The notes: generated from the sequence alone by a model not told the origin. A stretch of 64,000 nt of DNA from Alphaproteobacteria bacterium (GCA_016722515.1 JADKJE010000006.1:1-64000), one strand, 5' to 3'; counted from the first letter of the stretch, positions 25,474 through 32,966 are shown. Translations and numbers: made by a program.

Positions 25474-25832
25474 GATTCTTCGTTATTGCGATGGCTATTG
25501 ATACCTGTGACCATGCCGCTTTCGGCATAGGGCAAAAGTTGGATAAGGAGAGGGAGGTCGTAATAGAGTAATTCGGCGATCTTCAGGACAGTGTTTGCAT
25601 CAAACCCTATCACTATTCCAGACGGGGCAATGCGTAGCTGACTTTGACTTTTACAGACCAGATCCCATAATTGCCAGCCTGGTAGGGTTTGGGGTTCGTT
25701 TTCGATGTAAGGACAAAACTTACCTTCAACAGCTTCTCCACTTGCGCATGCTGCGCCCGCTATTTTGCACTGGTGACAGTAGCTGGCACCGCTTCCAAAG
25801 TGCCATTCACAGCGGGCGCGAATACGTTTCCC
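25470..25832 (-). CDS. Tail assembly chaperone extension (lambda T-like), reached by -1 frameshift
   Basis: A second frame lies downstream of the chaperone, overlaps it and has no start codon: a TGA stands directly upstream of the shift site. In the -1 frame, from 25826, it encodes 118 residues including a Cys/His-rich stretch (RARCEWHFGS, YCHQCKIAGAAC, KFCPY), and it stops in the ATGA of the tape-measure gene. Ribosomes slipping back one base on G GGA AAC (25832-25826) would add it to the first 127 residues of the chaperone, giving a product of about 245 residues. This mirrors lambda gpG/gpGT, where the fusion recruits tail-tube subunits to the tape measure. Confidence 0.85.
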   Translation of the reverse strand, partial: GKRIRARCEWHFGSGASYCHQCKIAGAACASGEAVEGKFCPYIENEPQTLPGWQLWDLVCKSQSQLRIAPSGIVIGFDANTVLKIAELLYYDLPLLIQLLPYAESGMVTGINSHRNNEES

Positions 25833-26206
25833 TCAGTTACTATCAGACTCATCTGGCTAATATAGGTTTTGAGGAATTCATCAGCGATAACCCAGATATC
25901 AAGCAACTGCTCAATATTGATGTCATTCACTTCAGCTGGGGCATCGCCATTTGCTTTGAAGACATTTTCCCATTCAAGGATGGCAAATTTTCCCAGTGCA
26001 TTAACTAAAAGGCTTTCACTCAACCCTTTGCGAAGTGCATCATTGGTGACATCTGTTTCTCCACGATCTACCATCTTATTATAGTTGGTAGAGGCGGAAG
26101 CTTGAGCGGCACTCATGATAGCCGTATTAACAGGTTTGACTTTAACTCTTACGGTTCCAGGCAGGTCAATCCAGTAGGGTTCGGTTTTAAGATTTAGTTT
26201 AAGCAT
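25760..26206 (-). CDS. Tail assembly chaperone (lambda G-like)
   Basis: The 148-residue helical protein sits between the tail-tube and tape-measure genes, the fixed place of the chaperone in siphophages. I use ATG 26206; a GTG six bases up is also in frame. The body (PGTVRVKVKPVNTAIMSAAQ, NALGKFAILEWENVF, NIEQLLDIWVIADEFLKTYI) resembles phage tail assembly chaperones. The slippery heptamer occupies codons 125-127 (GAG GGA AAC), after which normal translation adds 21 residues and stops at 25760. The gene overlaps the tail-tube stop by 8 bases. Confidence 0.85.
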   Translation of the reverse strand: MLKLNLKTEPYWIDLPGTVRVKVKPVNTAIMSAAQASASTNYNKMVDRGETDVTNDALRKGLSESLLVNALGKFAILEWENVFKANGDAPAEVNDINIEQLLDIWVIADEFLKTYISQMSLIVTEGNVFAPAVNGTLEAVPATVTSAK

Positions 26207-27470
26207 AAGCACTCACATCATTTTTAAGGGTTACCGTTGCGGATTTAGATAGATTATCGTTATAGGCAGCTTGCCAGTTGAAGCTGGCCTGCACACCGCC
26301 AGGCCCATTTATCGGCATCTTTGGACGAGGTAGATGGACAGAATGGAATGTCCAGTTGAGTAAAAAGTTATTCCCATCCAGTCCTGGAAACTGGTATTGC
26401 AGCTGAAGCTCAATGGCATTGCCATTAGTGGCGTCACTTAACAGTGTGGTATCAGCAAAGCGTAGATCAACACTGCCATTGATCGTAATTTGGGTGGGGT
26501 CAATAGCGTCAATCAGTGCATCTGGACGAAGGTTAGGGACAATTAGCAGTCCGTTTGAATAGGTGAATTTAGCGCCTGTAATATTTGCCAATGGCACCCC
26601 GTTGCGTAAAATTGAGCCGTTGAATTGGCTAAATGGCTTATAGAGTCGAGTAGTGGGGGTTCCTCCACCCGATACGGTATTTAGTGTTTCGCCTTGGGCC
26701 ATGATTTTAAGAGTTGCCTTTGCGCTGCCACTACGCTGAAAATCCATGTCCATTGATCCTAACATACAGCCGGTATTAACAAAGTATGCTGGGACATTTA
26801 GATGTCCCACTTCAGCTGTAAAGGAGGGAAGTGTCGGAATACCACTGATATAGGTATGAATATAACCACCACCCGATAAGGTAGGGCCACTCACCATGCC
26901 GTTTGCATGGCCGGAAGCCAGTGTAAAATTATTGCCTGTTGCACCATTGGTTTTGAAGGTAATGTTCAGCTTGCCGCTACCACTGGTATAACTTGCTGGA
27001 GTAAGACTGGTATTTGAGGAAGCATTAAGGTCAGTTGCCAGCTGTGTCAATGTGGCGTTAAGGTTTGCGCCAATATTGGTTTGGTTGCCCGATGCACCGC
27101 TGGTAACCAATGTCCAGATCACACCATTCAGTGTGATCGTATGCCCTGCGCTTGGGTTGGCAGTAAACGTGATAGAGCCGGTTGCAGCAACACCCACATC
27201 CGTTGAAGCACCCATAAGAAACTGTAACCAGCGTCCAAAGTCTCGTGGTTCTACAGCGACCACCAAATCGCCATCGGCTTTCATAACATCCCGAAATGGT
27301 GCATGGGGTTCACGACCAAGTCCTAAAACTGCATCGTTTATCAGAGGTTGTTCTGCACCCAGACTACTTGAGAAAAAAGACATTTTCTCATAATTGCCTG
27401 ACGGCGGTGTGCCGTAAGTGTTTTCTTTTAAGACAAGCAGCTGCGCTGCTGTCCCATAGGAACGTGCCAT
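26199..27470 (-). CDS. Major tail tube protein with inserted surface domain
   Basis: The tube subunit of the siphovirus tail. The N-terminal segment (GTAAQLLVLKENTYGTPP, DGDLVVAVEPRDFGRWLQFLMG) and the second half (DMDFQRSGSAKATLKIMAQ, GSILRNGVPLANITGAKFTYSNGL, GSVDLRF, LQLQYQFPGLDGNNFLLNWTF) fit phage tube proteins. Residues about 95-205 are a Ser/Thr/Asn/Gly-rich insertion (ITLNGVIWTLVTSGASGNQTNIGANLN...) of a kind seen as add-on domains on virion surfaces. That makes the protein 423 residues, against about 300 without it. ATG 27470 has AGGAGAAT upstream. Confidence 0.85.
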   Translation of the reverse strand: MARSYGTAAQLLVLKENTYGTPPSGNYEKMSFFSSSLGAEQPLINDAVLGLGREPHAPFRDVMKADGDLVVAVEPRDFGRWLQFLMGASTDVGVAATGSITFTANPSAGHTITLNGVIWTLVTSGASGNQTNIGANLNATLTQLATDLNASSNTSLTPASYTSGSGKLNITFKTNGATGNNFTLASGHANGMVSGPTLSGGGYIHTYISGIPTLPSFTAEVGHLNVPAYFVNTGCMLGSMDMDFQRSGSAKATLKIMAQGETLNTVSGGGTPTTRLYKPFSQFNGSILRNGVPLANITGAKFTYSNGLLIVPNLRPDALIDAIDPTQITINGSVDLRFADTTLLSDATNGNAIELQLQYQFPGLDGNNFLLNWTFHSVHLPRPKMPINGPGGVQASFNWQAAYNDNLSKSATVTLKNDVSAYA

Positions 27471-27537
27471 AAAGATTCTCCTTCAGAATGTTAAAAAGAC
27501 TATTGGCTTTGGGGCGGCAATGCCGTACCATTAGAGT

Positions 27538-27777
27538 ATGGAAATAATTCGTACCAGAAGCTATGAACGTAAAGCTCTAAGCTGCTTAGCGAGGGCGGCC
27601 AGGCGTAGCTCTTGGAAAAGTGGGGGAGTGCGGATTTTATATTATTTTTGGTTAAGTGATAAAGCGGTGTATCTTCTTGATATTTACGCCAAAAACCAGA
27701 AGGAAAATATTTCGGATGCGGATAAAAAGCTTCTGAAAGAAATGATTAAAGCAATGAAAGGAGAGGAACATGCCTAG
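27538..27777 (+). CDS. RelE/HigB-type toxin, internally shortened
   Basis: The C-terminal half matches the RelE-like mRNA interferase family closely (SGGVRILYYFWLSDKAVYLLDIYAKNQKENISDADKKLLKEMI). The normal protein is about 110 residues; here only 79 remain. The stretch between MEIIRTRSYER and SGGVRI, which usually holds the NPEAG...GSGGLRK core, is reduced to an Arg/Ala-rich linker, so about 30 residues appear lost. Toxicity is therefore doubtful. The stop overlaps the antitoxin start by 8 bases. It reads against the phage late genes, as an inserted module. Confidence 0.7.
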   Translation: MEIIRTRSYERKALSCLARAARRSSWKSGGVRILYYFWLSDKAVYLLDIYAKNQKENISDADKKLLKEMIKAMKGEEHA

Positions 27778-28081
27778 AATAAAGAAGTCGGAACATGACC
27801 TTGTGCATGCGGTTCGTGAAATGGCGGCCCATCGTCGTGGAGAACTTCCTTTACCCACCCGTAAAGTAATTCCTCCTAAGACCGTTGATGTAGCATCTAT
27901 CCGCAAAAAACTTGGTTATAATCAAAAACAATTTGCAGATCATTTTGGATTTGCGCTGAGCGCCATTAAAGATTGGGAGCAAGGACGTAGGCAGCCTGAA
28001 CGTGCAACTCGGATATTTCTGGAAGTGATTGCGACAGATTCACATGCGGTTGAGAAGGCATTGGCAAGGCTTTCATCATAG
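27770..28081 (+). CDS. XRE-family antitoxin (NadS/HigA type)
   Basis: A 103-residue antitoxin and repressor. A short N-terminal toxin-binding part (SEHDLVHAVREMAAHRRGEL) precedes an intact XRE helix-turn-helix (VASIRKKLGYNQKQFADHFGFALSAIKDWEQGRRQPERATRIFLEVI). This order is that of antitoxins which follow RelE-like toxins in reversed, toxin-first operons. Translation is coupled to the toxin by the 8-base overlap. It is complete even though the toxin looks shortened, so it may now act only as a regulator. Confidence 0.88.
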   Translation: MPRIKKSEHDLVHAVREMAAHRRGELPLPTRKVIPPKTVDVASIRKKLGYNQKQFADHFGFALSAIKDWEQGRRQPERATRIFLEVIATDSHAVEKALARLSS

Positions 28082-28097
28082 AAATCTTCGTTAATTG

Positions 28098-28137
28098 AGT
28101 GGATCAGAGGACATAAAATGAACCATGATTGGTACCA
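28098..28137. repeat. Direct repeat of the tail-terminator gene end, left copy (scar)
   Basis: About 40 bp (AGTGGATCAGAGGACATAAAA, then GAACCATGA and GGTACCA) match 29923-29962 with a handful of changes, in the same orientation. The right copy is the 3' end of the tail-terminator gene. The left copy is detached from any gene and marks the edge of the inserted TumE/TumA and Phd/VapC cassette. Confidence 0.6.
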
Positions 28138-28166
28138 TTATATCCAGGGCAACGTATGAGGAATGA

Positions 28167-28388
28167 ATGAAGGTTAAATTAATGATGCCAATGGCTTATG
28201 CGGTAGAAGAGCTTTCTGAAGAAACAATTAAAGCAATACTAACTAGCCGATGGACGCTTGTCATAATCAGCTTAACAGTCTACTTGATGATTAATTTTCA
28301 ATGCCTTATTAATGTGGCTGGATTAAAGCTGAATAGTGGAATCAATGCGGCTATAGTCGGCGTGAAGCATACCATTTTCTCGGTTTAA
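28167..28388 (+). CDS. Possible small membrane protein
   Basis: The frame of 73 codons begins ATGAAGGTT after GAGGAATGA and encodes one clear hydrophobic segment (TLVIISLTVYLMINFQCLINVAG). Its last third overlaps the TumA gene on the other strand, so only about 52 codons lie in free sequence. No family is recognised. It could be a real toxin-like peptide within this cluster or a chance frame. Confidence 0.2.
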   Translation: MKVKLMMPMAYAVEELSEETIKAILTSRWTLVIISLTVYLMINFQCLINVAGLKLNSGINAAIVGVKHTIFSV

Positions 28389-28676
28389 TAAACCTGCTGA
28401 CTCTAATACGTGCACATCCTGGTAGACACGTTTATAATCACGGTCCATCTCACGTGCAAGTGAAGCAATATTCTTAGCAGGATGTTTATGGATATAACGT
28501 AATAACTCATAGCGTCTAGTGGTCATGACGCTAGAAAGCAGATCCCAACTAATGAAAGTAATGTGATGCTCATTTACATTCTCACCACGCTCAGCACGAT
28601 GCCATGCATCTGCGACACGTTTGGCTACCGCATCAAATCCTTCACCGACATGGATGTTTATGTGTTTATCGGTCAT
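28323..28676 (-). CDS. TumA-type antitoxin, winged-helix regulator
   Basis: The 117-residue protein has a MarR-like winged helix of the HVO_A0114 type (TTRRYELLRYIHKHPAKNIASLAREMDRDYKRVYQDVHVLESAGLLNRENG) after an N-terminal part beginning INIHVGEGFDAVAKRVADAW. Proteins like this are encoded after TumE-type toxins and serve as antitoxin and repressor. The start overlaps the end of the toxin gene by 4 bases (ATGA). It lies on the phage strand but separate from the tail operon, inside the toxin-antitoxin cluster of prophage B. Confidence 0.8.
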   Translation of the reverse strand: MTDKHINIHVGEGFDAVAKRVADAWHRAERGENVNEHHITFISWDLLSSVMTTRRYELLRYIHKHPAKNIASLAREMDRDYKRVYQDVHVLESAGLLNRENGMLHADYSRIDSTIQL

Positions 28677-28963
28677 ATTTTCTCTCCTCGTATTGCTTCC
28701 ACATCTGCCTTAAAATGCGCTAGCAGTTTCTCAATGGACTCAAAATGATAAGAGGTTTCTTCATCTTCATAATGACGATGATCCCCTTTTCCTCGTTCGT
28801 TGTCATAACCAATAACTCGTCTATTATTTACGATATAAACCATAGAATACTTAAGATTATGCCTTGATGGGGGCACGGGATTCGGAACATGCCATACACG
28901 AATTTCTATCAAGGAATGGGTATCCAAAATGACTTTTTCATGTACAAGCAATTTAGCGTCCAT
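28673..28963 (-). CDS. TumE-type toxin (DUF6516)
   Basis: A 96-residue protein with the DUF6516 layout: VHEKVILDTHSLIEIRVWHVP, LKYSMVYIVNNRRVIGYDNERGKGDHRHY and ETSYHFESIEKLLAHFKADVEA. The GYDNERGKGDHRH segment is the conserved, likely functional core. Family members act as toxins paired with a winged-helix antitoxin, as found directly downstream. The toxin gene comes first and the two overlap by 4 bases. A possible -10 box (CATAAT) lies about 12 bp before the start. It is complete. Confidence 0.82.
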   Translation of the reverse strand: MDAKLLVHEKVILDTHSLIEIRVWHVPNPVPPSRHNLKYSMVYIVNNRRVIGYDNERGKGDHRHYEDEETSYHFESIEKLLAHFKADVEAIRGEKI

Positions 28964-29090
28964 ATATGTCCTATTATGCCATAAAATTTAAAGATAGGTC
29001 ATAGTCTGTAGCCATAAAAAATTCGACACTTAAAGGAGGATTGTTTATCAAGCGCCCTATTTTAAAGGGATATGAGAATTTAGTAAACAG

Positions 29091-29121
29091 GAAATAGTGC
29101 AACAACCTGTTGCACTATTTC
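29091..29121. repeat. Perfect 13-bp inverted repeat between two toxin-antitoxin modules
   Basis: GAAATAGTGCAAC (29091-29103) and GTTGCACTATTTC (29109-29121) are exact complements separated by AACCT. There is no T run on either strand, so it is more likely an operator or insertion trace than a terminator. It lies between the divergent TumE and Phd starts. Confidence 0.5.
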
Positions 29122-29232
29122 AAAAACAGGATAATTTTATAAAAATTGCCACATATTTTGATTTTTGCTAGATAACACATGGAATTCTACGGTTGCCGAG
29201 TCCTAATGTGCCTATTGACATTTTCTATAATA

Positions 29233-29255
29233 TAGACTAAGCTAAGTAGACTAAG
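29233..29255 (+). promoter_or_regulatory. Direct-repeat operator before phd/vapC
   Basis: TAGACTAAG occurs at 29233-29241 and 29247-29255, 14 bp apart, just downstream of a TATAAT and of TTGACA (29217-29222), 16 bp before the antitoxin ATG. The arrangement suits autoregulation by the Phd-type antitoxin. Confidence 0.5.
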
Positions 29256-29270
29256 TTTAGGAAAATAGCC

Positions 29271-29510
29271 ATGCATACTGTCAACATTCATAATGCCAAA
29301 ACCCATTTATCACAGCTTATTGAACAGGCTGTGAACGGGGAGCCTTTTATCATTGCCAAGGCAGGAAAACCACTTGTTAAAGTCGTAGCGCTCAACGCAC
29401 CAGAACCTTCAGAATTAAAGCGGCTTGGTTTTATGGCTGGGCAAATTTCTGTACCGGACGATTTTGATCAGATGGGCAGTGATGAGATTCTGAATCTTTT
29501 TGGGGAATAA
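29271..29510 (+). CDS. Phd/YefM-type antitoxin
   Basis: A 79-residue antitoxin. The N-terminal DNA-binding fold is the standard one (MHTVNIHNAKTHLSQLIEQAVNGEPFIIAKAGKPLVKVVAL), and the C-terminal toxin-binding tail is acidic (AGQISVPDDFDQMGSDEILNLFGE). It is followed after 3 bases by the PIN-domain toxin, the usual order. It has its own promoter region with direct repeats and reads opposite to the phage tail operon. Together with its toxin it is complete and is probably able to stabilise the prophage. Confidence 0.92.
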   Translation: MHTVNIHNAKTHLSQLIEQAVNGEPFIIAKAGKPLVKVVALNAPEPSELKRLGFMAGQISVPDDFDQMGSDEILNLFGE

Positions 29511-29513
29511 TGA

Positions 29514-29900
29514 ATGAAATTGTTGTTAGATACGCATTTGCTACTATGGGCATCTGGAACACCAGACCGTTTGTCAGCAGAAGCACGTGCTTTGATCGAA
29601 TCACCACAAAATGAATTATTTTTTAGTGCGGCGAGTTTATGGGAAATAGCTATTAAACGTGGACTAGGACGAGATGATTTTCAAGTAGACACAAGGTTAT
29701 TACGTCGAGGATTACTTGATAATGGCTATAGTGAATTACCTATCGCTAGTGAGCATGCTGTCGCTGTAGAGAGTTTGCCTCCTCTTCATAAAGACCCTTT
29801 TGACCGTATCCTTGTCTGCCAAGCAATGATTGAGGGTATTACCCTTTTGACGTCAGATCCCTTGGTGGCTGCATATCCTGGACCGGTGAGAAAAGTATAA
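29514..29900 (+). CDS. vapC: VapC-type PIN-domain toxin
   Basis: A magnesium-dependent RNase of the PIN family. The acidic centre is visible as Asp6 (LLLDTHLLLW), Glu43 (AASLWEIAIKRGLG) and the DPFDR motif near residue 98 (HKDPFDRILVCQAM), with the closing LLTSDPLVAAYPGPV. Its length of 128 residues is normal. The paired Phd-type antitoxin precedes it by 3 bases. The gene ends 13 bp before the convergent end of the tail-terminator gene, so the module has been inserted exactly at a phage gene boundary. Confidence 0.93.
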   Translation: MKLLLDTHLLLWASGTPDRLSAEARALIESPQNELFFSAASLWEIAIKRGLGRDDFQVDTRLLRRGLLDNGYSELPIASEHAVAVESLPPLHKDPFDRILVCQAMIEGITLLTSDPLVAAYPGPVRKV

Positions 29901-29912
29901 TTCCTTCTGAAT

Positions 29913-30347
29913 TTATATTCCCAGTGGATCGGAGGTCATAAAACGAACCATGACAGGCACCACGGCCATGCGGATGGTTGCGGCACCTTCAATTGCTTCT
30001 TCAGTAAATTCAGGTGGAGATGGCTCCATCCATTCGGCTAATCCACCCAGTGTTCTATTGGCATTGATAAGCCCACCAATCGTTACCAAAAGATTATCCA
30101 AAGAAGCATCCCTCCTTTGTGCATCTGGGTGTTGGACAAGAATTTCCAAGGTTACATTATGTTCATAAATATAAGCTGTAGGTGAGAGGAGTATTTCAGG
30201 ATTTTCTGATGTCCCATCACGTAAAATAACAAGGCTTGTTATTTTTTGAGGCTTATCAAGGTTCCTACATACCTTTATCCCTACGTTTTCCAAAGGTTTT
30301 AAAGTATTATAAAGCGACAGTATGATTTGTTCGCGTTTGCTAGGCAT
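29913..30347 (-). CDS. Tail terminator / tail completion protein
   Basis: A 144-residue protein in the position of lambda gpU, between the neck proteins and the tail tube. The pattern (REQIILSLYNTLKPLENVGIKVCRNLD, VILRDGTSENPEILLSP, YEHNVTLEILVQHPDAQRRDASLDNLLVTIGGLI) is that of phage tail terminators with an alpha/beta fold. It is complete. In the undisturbed phage order it would lie next to the tail-tube gene; here the 2.4-kb toxin-antitoxin insertion separates them. It overlaps the preceding gene by 8 bases. Confidence 0.75.
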   Translation of the reverse strand: MPSKREQIILSLYNTLKPLENVGIKVCRNLDKPQKITSLVILRDGTSENPEILLSPTAYIYEHNVTLEILVQHPDAQRRDASLDNLLVTIGGLINANRTLGGLAEWMEPSPPEFTEEAIEGAATIRMAVVPVMVRFMTSDPLGI

Positions 30348-30993
30348 TTATGTTTACCTCAGGCAAGTTATTAAGCACCAAATGTGATATTTGAGAGCCC
30401 CATTTATCCACAACATACTCGATATCAAGGCGTTTTTTAAATGAAACTTGTGGTACAAGGATAAACATCACCACCGTGGCAACCCGTCCTTTACTGATAG
30501 CTGAAGCACTTGCTTTCGTAAATCCACTTCGCTTACCACCACGTGCACGTAGATCATCCACAACTAATAGAGAAAAGCCTCGTGGGCGATAAACAAACCT
30601 TAGTTTTCCAAAGGTAGTTTCAGGAAAGTTAGACGGATTTATCCGTTTGCCATTGGTGCCTTTTTTAGGTGCCGCTGGTGTTGGGATTGCCAGAAAAAAT
30701 CCTTTTCCACTTTTTATCGTTACACCATAAGCAAAGGCGTAGATGATATTCGGCGCTTTGGTTTTTATATAGGCAGCAGCATTTAACGATTTCTTGCCTT
30801 TAGGATATATTTGCAGACGCCATGCGTTTGCTACTCCTTTACCGAGTCCAGCGGATTCTGTCTGTGATCTTAGATCTTGTTTGATACCGTTGCCCACCTC
30901 CGATACGGCATTGGTAACTGCGGTTTTTGCCGCGATCACTTCTGCTGCCATATACTCTTTCAGATGGCCATGTATTGCTGCATTAAGACGCAT
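30340..30993 (-). CDS. Phage neck/tail-completion protein (DUF6441)
   Basis: A 217-residue basic protein between head-tail joining and tail-terminator genes. The N-terminal helix (EVIAAKTAVTNAVSEVGNGIKQDLRSQTESAGLGKGVANAWRLQIYP) and the phrase GFFLAIPTPAAPKKGTNGKRI, with a C-terminal part ending NNLPEVNINA, are typical of DUF6441 proteins in alphaproteobacterial prophages. These occupy the place of lambda gpZ. It is intact and overlaps the next gene by 8 bases. The role is inferred from position. Confidence 0.7.
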   Translation of the reverse strand: MRLNAAIHGHLKEYMAAEVIAAKTAVTNAVSEVGNGIKQDLRSQTESAGLGKGVANAWRLQIYPKGKKSLNAAAYIKTKAPNIIYAFAYGVTIKSGKGFFLAIPTPAAPKKGTNGKRINPSNFPETTFGKLRFVYRPRGFSLLVVDDLRARGGKRSGFTKASASAISKGRVATVVMFILVPQVSFKKRLDIEYVVDKWGSQISHLVLNNLPEVNINA

Positions 30994-30999
30994 ATTCCT

Positions 31000-31317
31000 C
31001 TATCCTGATTCTGTGGCTTCCACTGTCCATACAAGTCGGTGCAGATCGCGTTTTGGTTCGCTTAATATGCGATACTGTACGCCTCTATATTCAAGAATGT
31101 CATCAGCTTGGGGTTCAGCAATTTCCTCTGTTCGCAAATCAAAAAGTACCGTTTCGCTATAAATGCTGGTTTCACCAAGTCCTAAAATCGTATCTGGGCG
31201 CTTGGGTATAACCTTAACTTCTATGGCTGATCCATTGGTCGGAATATAAGTTGCTTCCATACCCAGCATACTAAAAAGCACATTGATCGATTTAGAGAAT
31301 TGTTCTAATGAGCTCAT
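31000..31317 (-). CDS. Head-tail joining protein (gpFII-like)
   Basis: A 105-residue protein in the order capsid, small protein, this gene, neck. That is the place of lambda gpFII, which caps the portal and receives the tail. It has an N-terminal helix (LEQFSKSINVLFSMLGMEATYI) followed by beta strands (SAIEVKVIPKRPD, ETVLFDLRTEEI, ADDILEYRGVQYRILSEPKRD), the attachment-protein layout. Its start overlaps the stop of the preceding small gene by 4 bases. It is complete. Confidence 0.7.
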   Translation of the reverse strand: MSSLEQFSKSINVLFSMLGMEATYIPTNGSAIEVKVIPKRPDTILGLGETSIYSETVLFDLRTEEIAEPQADDILEYRGVQYRILSEPKRDLHRLVWTVEATESG

Positions 31318-31535
31318 ACTGCAGATTCTTCGTTTGAGGGTTGTTGGACATTCTCATCGGAAGGCGATTCAATATGGGAGACTTTTGACTTTGTTTTCAC
31401 TACTTTGACGGCAAGGCCACGATGGATGAGGTCTTCTGCTTCATCATCATCGATGTCGACCGCCGTTCCAGGCAAAACGGATTCTGCCTTTCCTGGCTTT
31501 CCAACCACAAGGGTCGTATGAGATGTGATACGCAT
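31314..31535 (-). CDS. Small head-region phage protein
   Basis: A 73-residue protein with a beta-rich first half (HTTLVVGKPGKAESVLPGTAVDIDDDEAEDLIHRGLAVKV) and a disordered, acidic tail. Proteins with this opening are common next to capsid genes. It holds the position of lambda gpFI, which aids docking of terminase to proheads, but sequence alone does not establish that role. It overlaps the next gene by 4 bases and follows the capsid gene by 8. Confidence 0.6.
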   Translation of the reverse strand: MRITSHTTLVVGKPGKAESVLPGTAVDIDDDEAEDLIHRGLAVKVVKTKSKVSHIESPSDENVQQPSNEESAV

Positions 31536-31543
31536 TTTTTCTC

Positions 31544-32578
31544 CTAGTTAACGGTTGCACAAAGACAGGCATTGGGACGATACGGCACTATCAAGGGAGC
31601 TGACTGTAAAAGCAGCCAACGTACAGCTGGGTCTTCTTCTAACCATGATTTTGAGAAATAACGTTGTGCAATATATCCAGCCTTTTCATCTTGGATCACC
31701 CCGTAACAACGTGTTCCTTCAATCTGCTGAGTACTACCAATAATGACCGTATAATCAGGTAAGATTTTTTGATCATTACCCAGATCATCAACATAATTAT
31801 CCTGATAAACCCAGAAATCAAAATCACCAATGGAACCAACATAACGTGCCTTATCATTGCCCTGACCACGTACCATAGGATCAATGGAAATGGTGCTGTT
31901 CGTTCCACGAAAATACGTCAATAACTTGGTGACCTGGTCATCATTCTTGAACAAACGCCAAGCAAGAGGATCCATAATCACGCTTCGTGGGGCTGCTCCA
32001 GATTTACTCTGTACGGCATTTGACCAGTCTTCGACTAAGTCGAGTGGTTTTACGCCTGTTTGCCCCCATCGGTTGCCACCCGTCAATGTCACGGTAAGCG
32101 AGCTATCGCGCTGAAAATTCACCACAACAGTTGGATAATTTTCCCCTGTTACCGTTACTTGCCCTAATCGCAACACTTCAGAAGCCATGACTTCCTCACG
32201 GCGTGTCAGGTTTTCAAGCTGGTTGTTGAGCGCACGATTGAGTGCCATTTCACGTCGCTGCAAGGGAGAAAGACTACCACCAATGGTTTCACCGATGCTG
32301 CGTTTCAGGGGGGCATTAGGGTCAAAACGGCGCTTATCTTTTGCATAAGCAGGTTTGAAACTTTTGGTTTCATACCCTTCGTTGGCCACGACTTTTCCGG
32401 CCACAAGCGGTGAGACAAAAGGAGTTAAGCGAGGTTTTGATTTATCGATATCAAAATGGATTTCTTCGTTTTGTTCGGTTTGCATTTGTCCGAAGAAGGT
32501 ATCAAGTAAGAATGAGGCAGGACGAGGTAAGTACTCAACGGTTTTATTGAGTACAGAAGTCGAGAAAATATCTACCAT
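31544..32578 (-). CDS. Major capsid protein, lambda gpE family
   Basis: The shell protein of the head (344 residues). The HK97-like fold of the gpE branch is recognised from the opening (FLLDTFFGQMQTEQNEEIHFDIDKSKPRLTPFVSP), the P/E-rich loop (GSLSPLQRREMALNRAL) and the later strands (SGAAPRSVIMDPLAWRLF, IGDFDFWVYQDNYVD, DYTVIIGSTQQIEGTRCYGVIQD). It is directly followed upstream by the decoration protein, as in lambda. It is complete and in a tight operon. Confidence 0.92.
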   Translation of the reverse strand: MVDIFSTSVLNKTVEYLPRPASFLLDTFFGQMQTEQNEEIHFDIDKSKPRLTPFVSPLVAGKVVANEGYETKSFKPAYAKDKRRFDPNAPLKRSIGETIGGSLSPLQRREMALNRALNNQLENLTRREEVMASEVLRLGQVTVTGENYPTVVVNFQRDSSLTVTLTGGNRWGQTGVKPLDLVEDWSNAVQSKSGAAPRSVIMDPLAWRLFKNDDQVTKLLTYFRGTNSTISIDPMVRGQGNDKARYVGSIGDFDFWVYQDNYVDDLGNDQKILPDYTVIIGSTQQIEGTRCYGVIQDEKAGYIAQRYFSKSWLEEDPAVRWLLLQSAPLIVPYRPNACLCATVN

Positions 32579-32582
32579 GGTT

Positions 32583-32957
32583 TTATGCTCCTTGGTTTTT
32601 GGTTAATAGGATGGATTTATCGCGTAAGCCATCCCGTGCACTATTAGCGGTAATGCCTGGCCCAAAAGTTAGCGCCAGCTCGTTAAATTCCCCTGAGAAA
32701 TAAACAGCAGCCTGTTTGTCATTCAAGGTTGCGTCCGTGTCTTCAGCAAGAATGACATCCGGTATTTCAGATCCATCTGCTGAAGCCGAAGCGCTCAACT
32801 TATATTTACTGTTGGCGGTGATTTTGCCGAGTACCGATCCCATGACAAGATTAGTACCACTGGCAATCGTTACGAATCGAGCTACTCGTGGAAATTCTCC
32901 TCCGAGTAAGTTATCTGGGGCGTAAGCACCCTGATTTATAAAGCCTTGAGCAGTCAT
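32583..32957 (-). CDS. Head decoration protein, lambda gpD family
   Basis: The 124-residue protein would form trimers on the capsid surface that stabilise expanded heads. Family marks are LLGGEFPRVARFVTIASGTNLVMGSVLGKIT in the first half and IPDVILAEDTDATLNDKQAAVYFSGEFNELALTF in the second. It lies between the S49 protease and major capsid genes, the canonical order. ATG 32957 follows AAGGAAAC. It is complete; the last residues are LLTKNQGA. Confidence 0.9.
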   Translation of the reverse strand: MTAQGFINQGAYAPDNLLGGEFPRVARFVTIASGTNLVMGSVLGKITANSKYKLSASASADGSEIPDVILAEDTDATLNDKQAAVYFSGEFNELALTFGPGITANSARDGLRDKSILLTKNQGA

Positions 32958-32966
32958 AGTGTTTCC

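Noticed and set aside
29091..29121. Intrinsic terminator between TumE and Phd
   Set aside because: The stem is perfect but no T run follows on either strand, and the flanking genes diverge from it.
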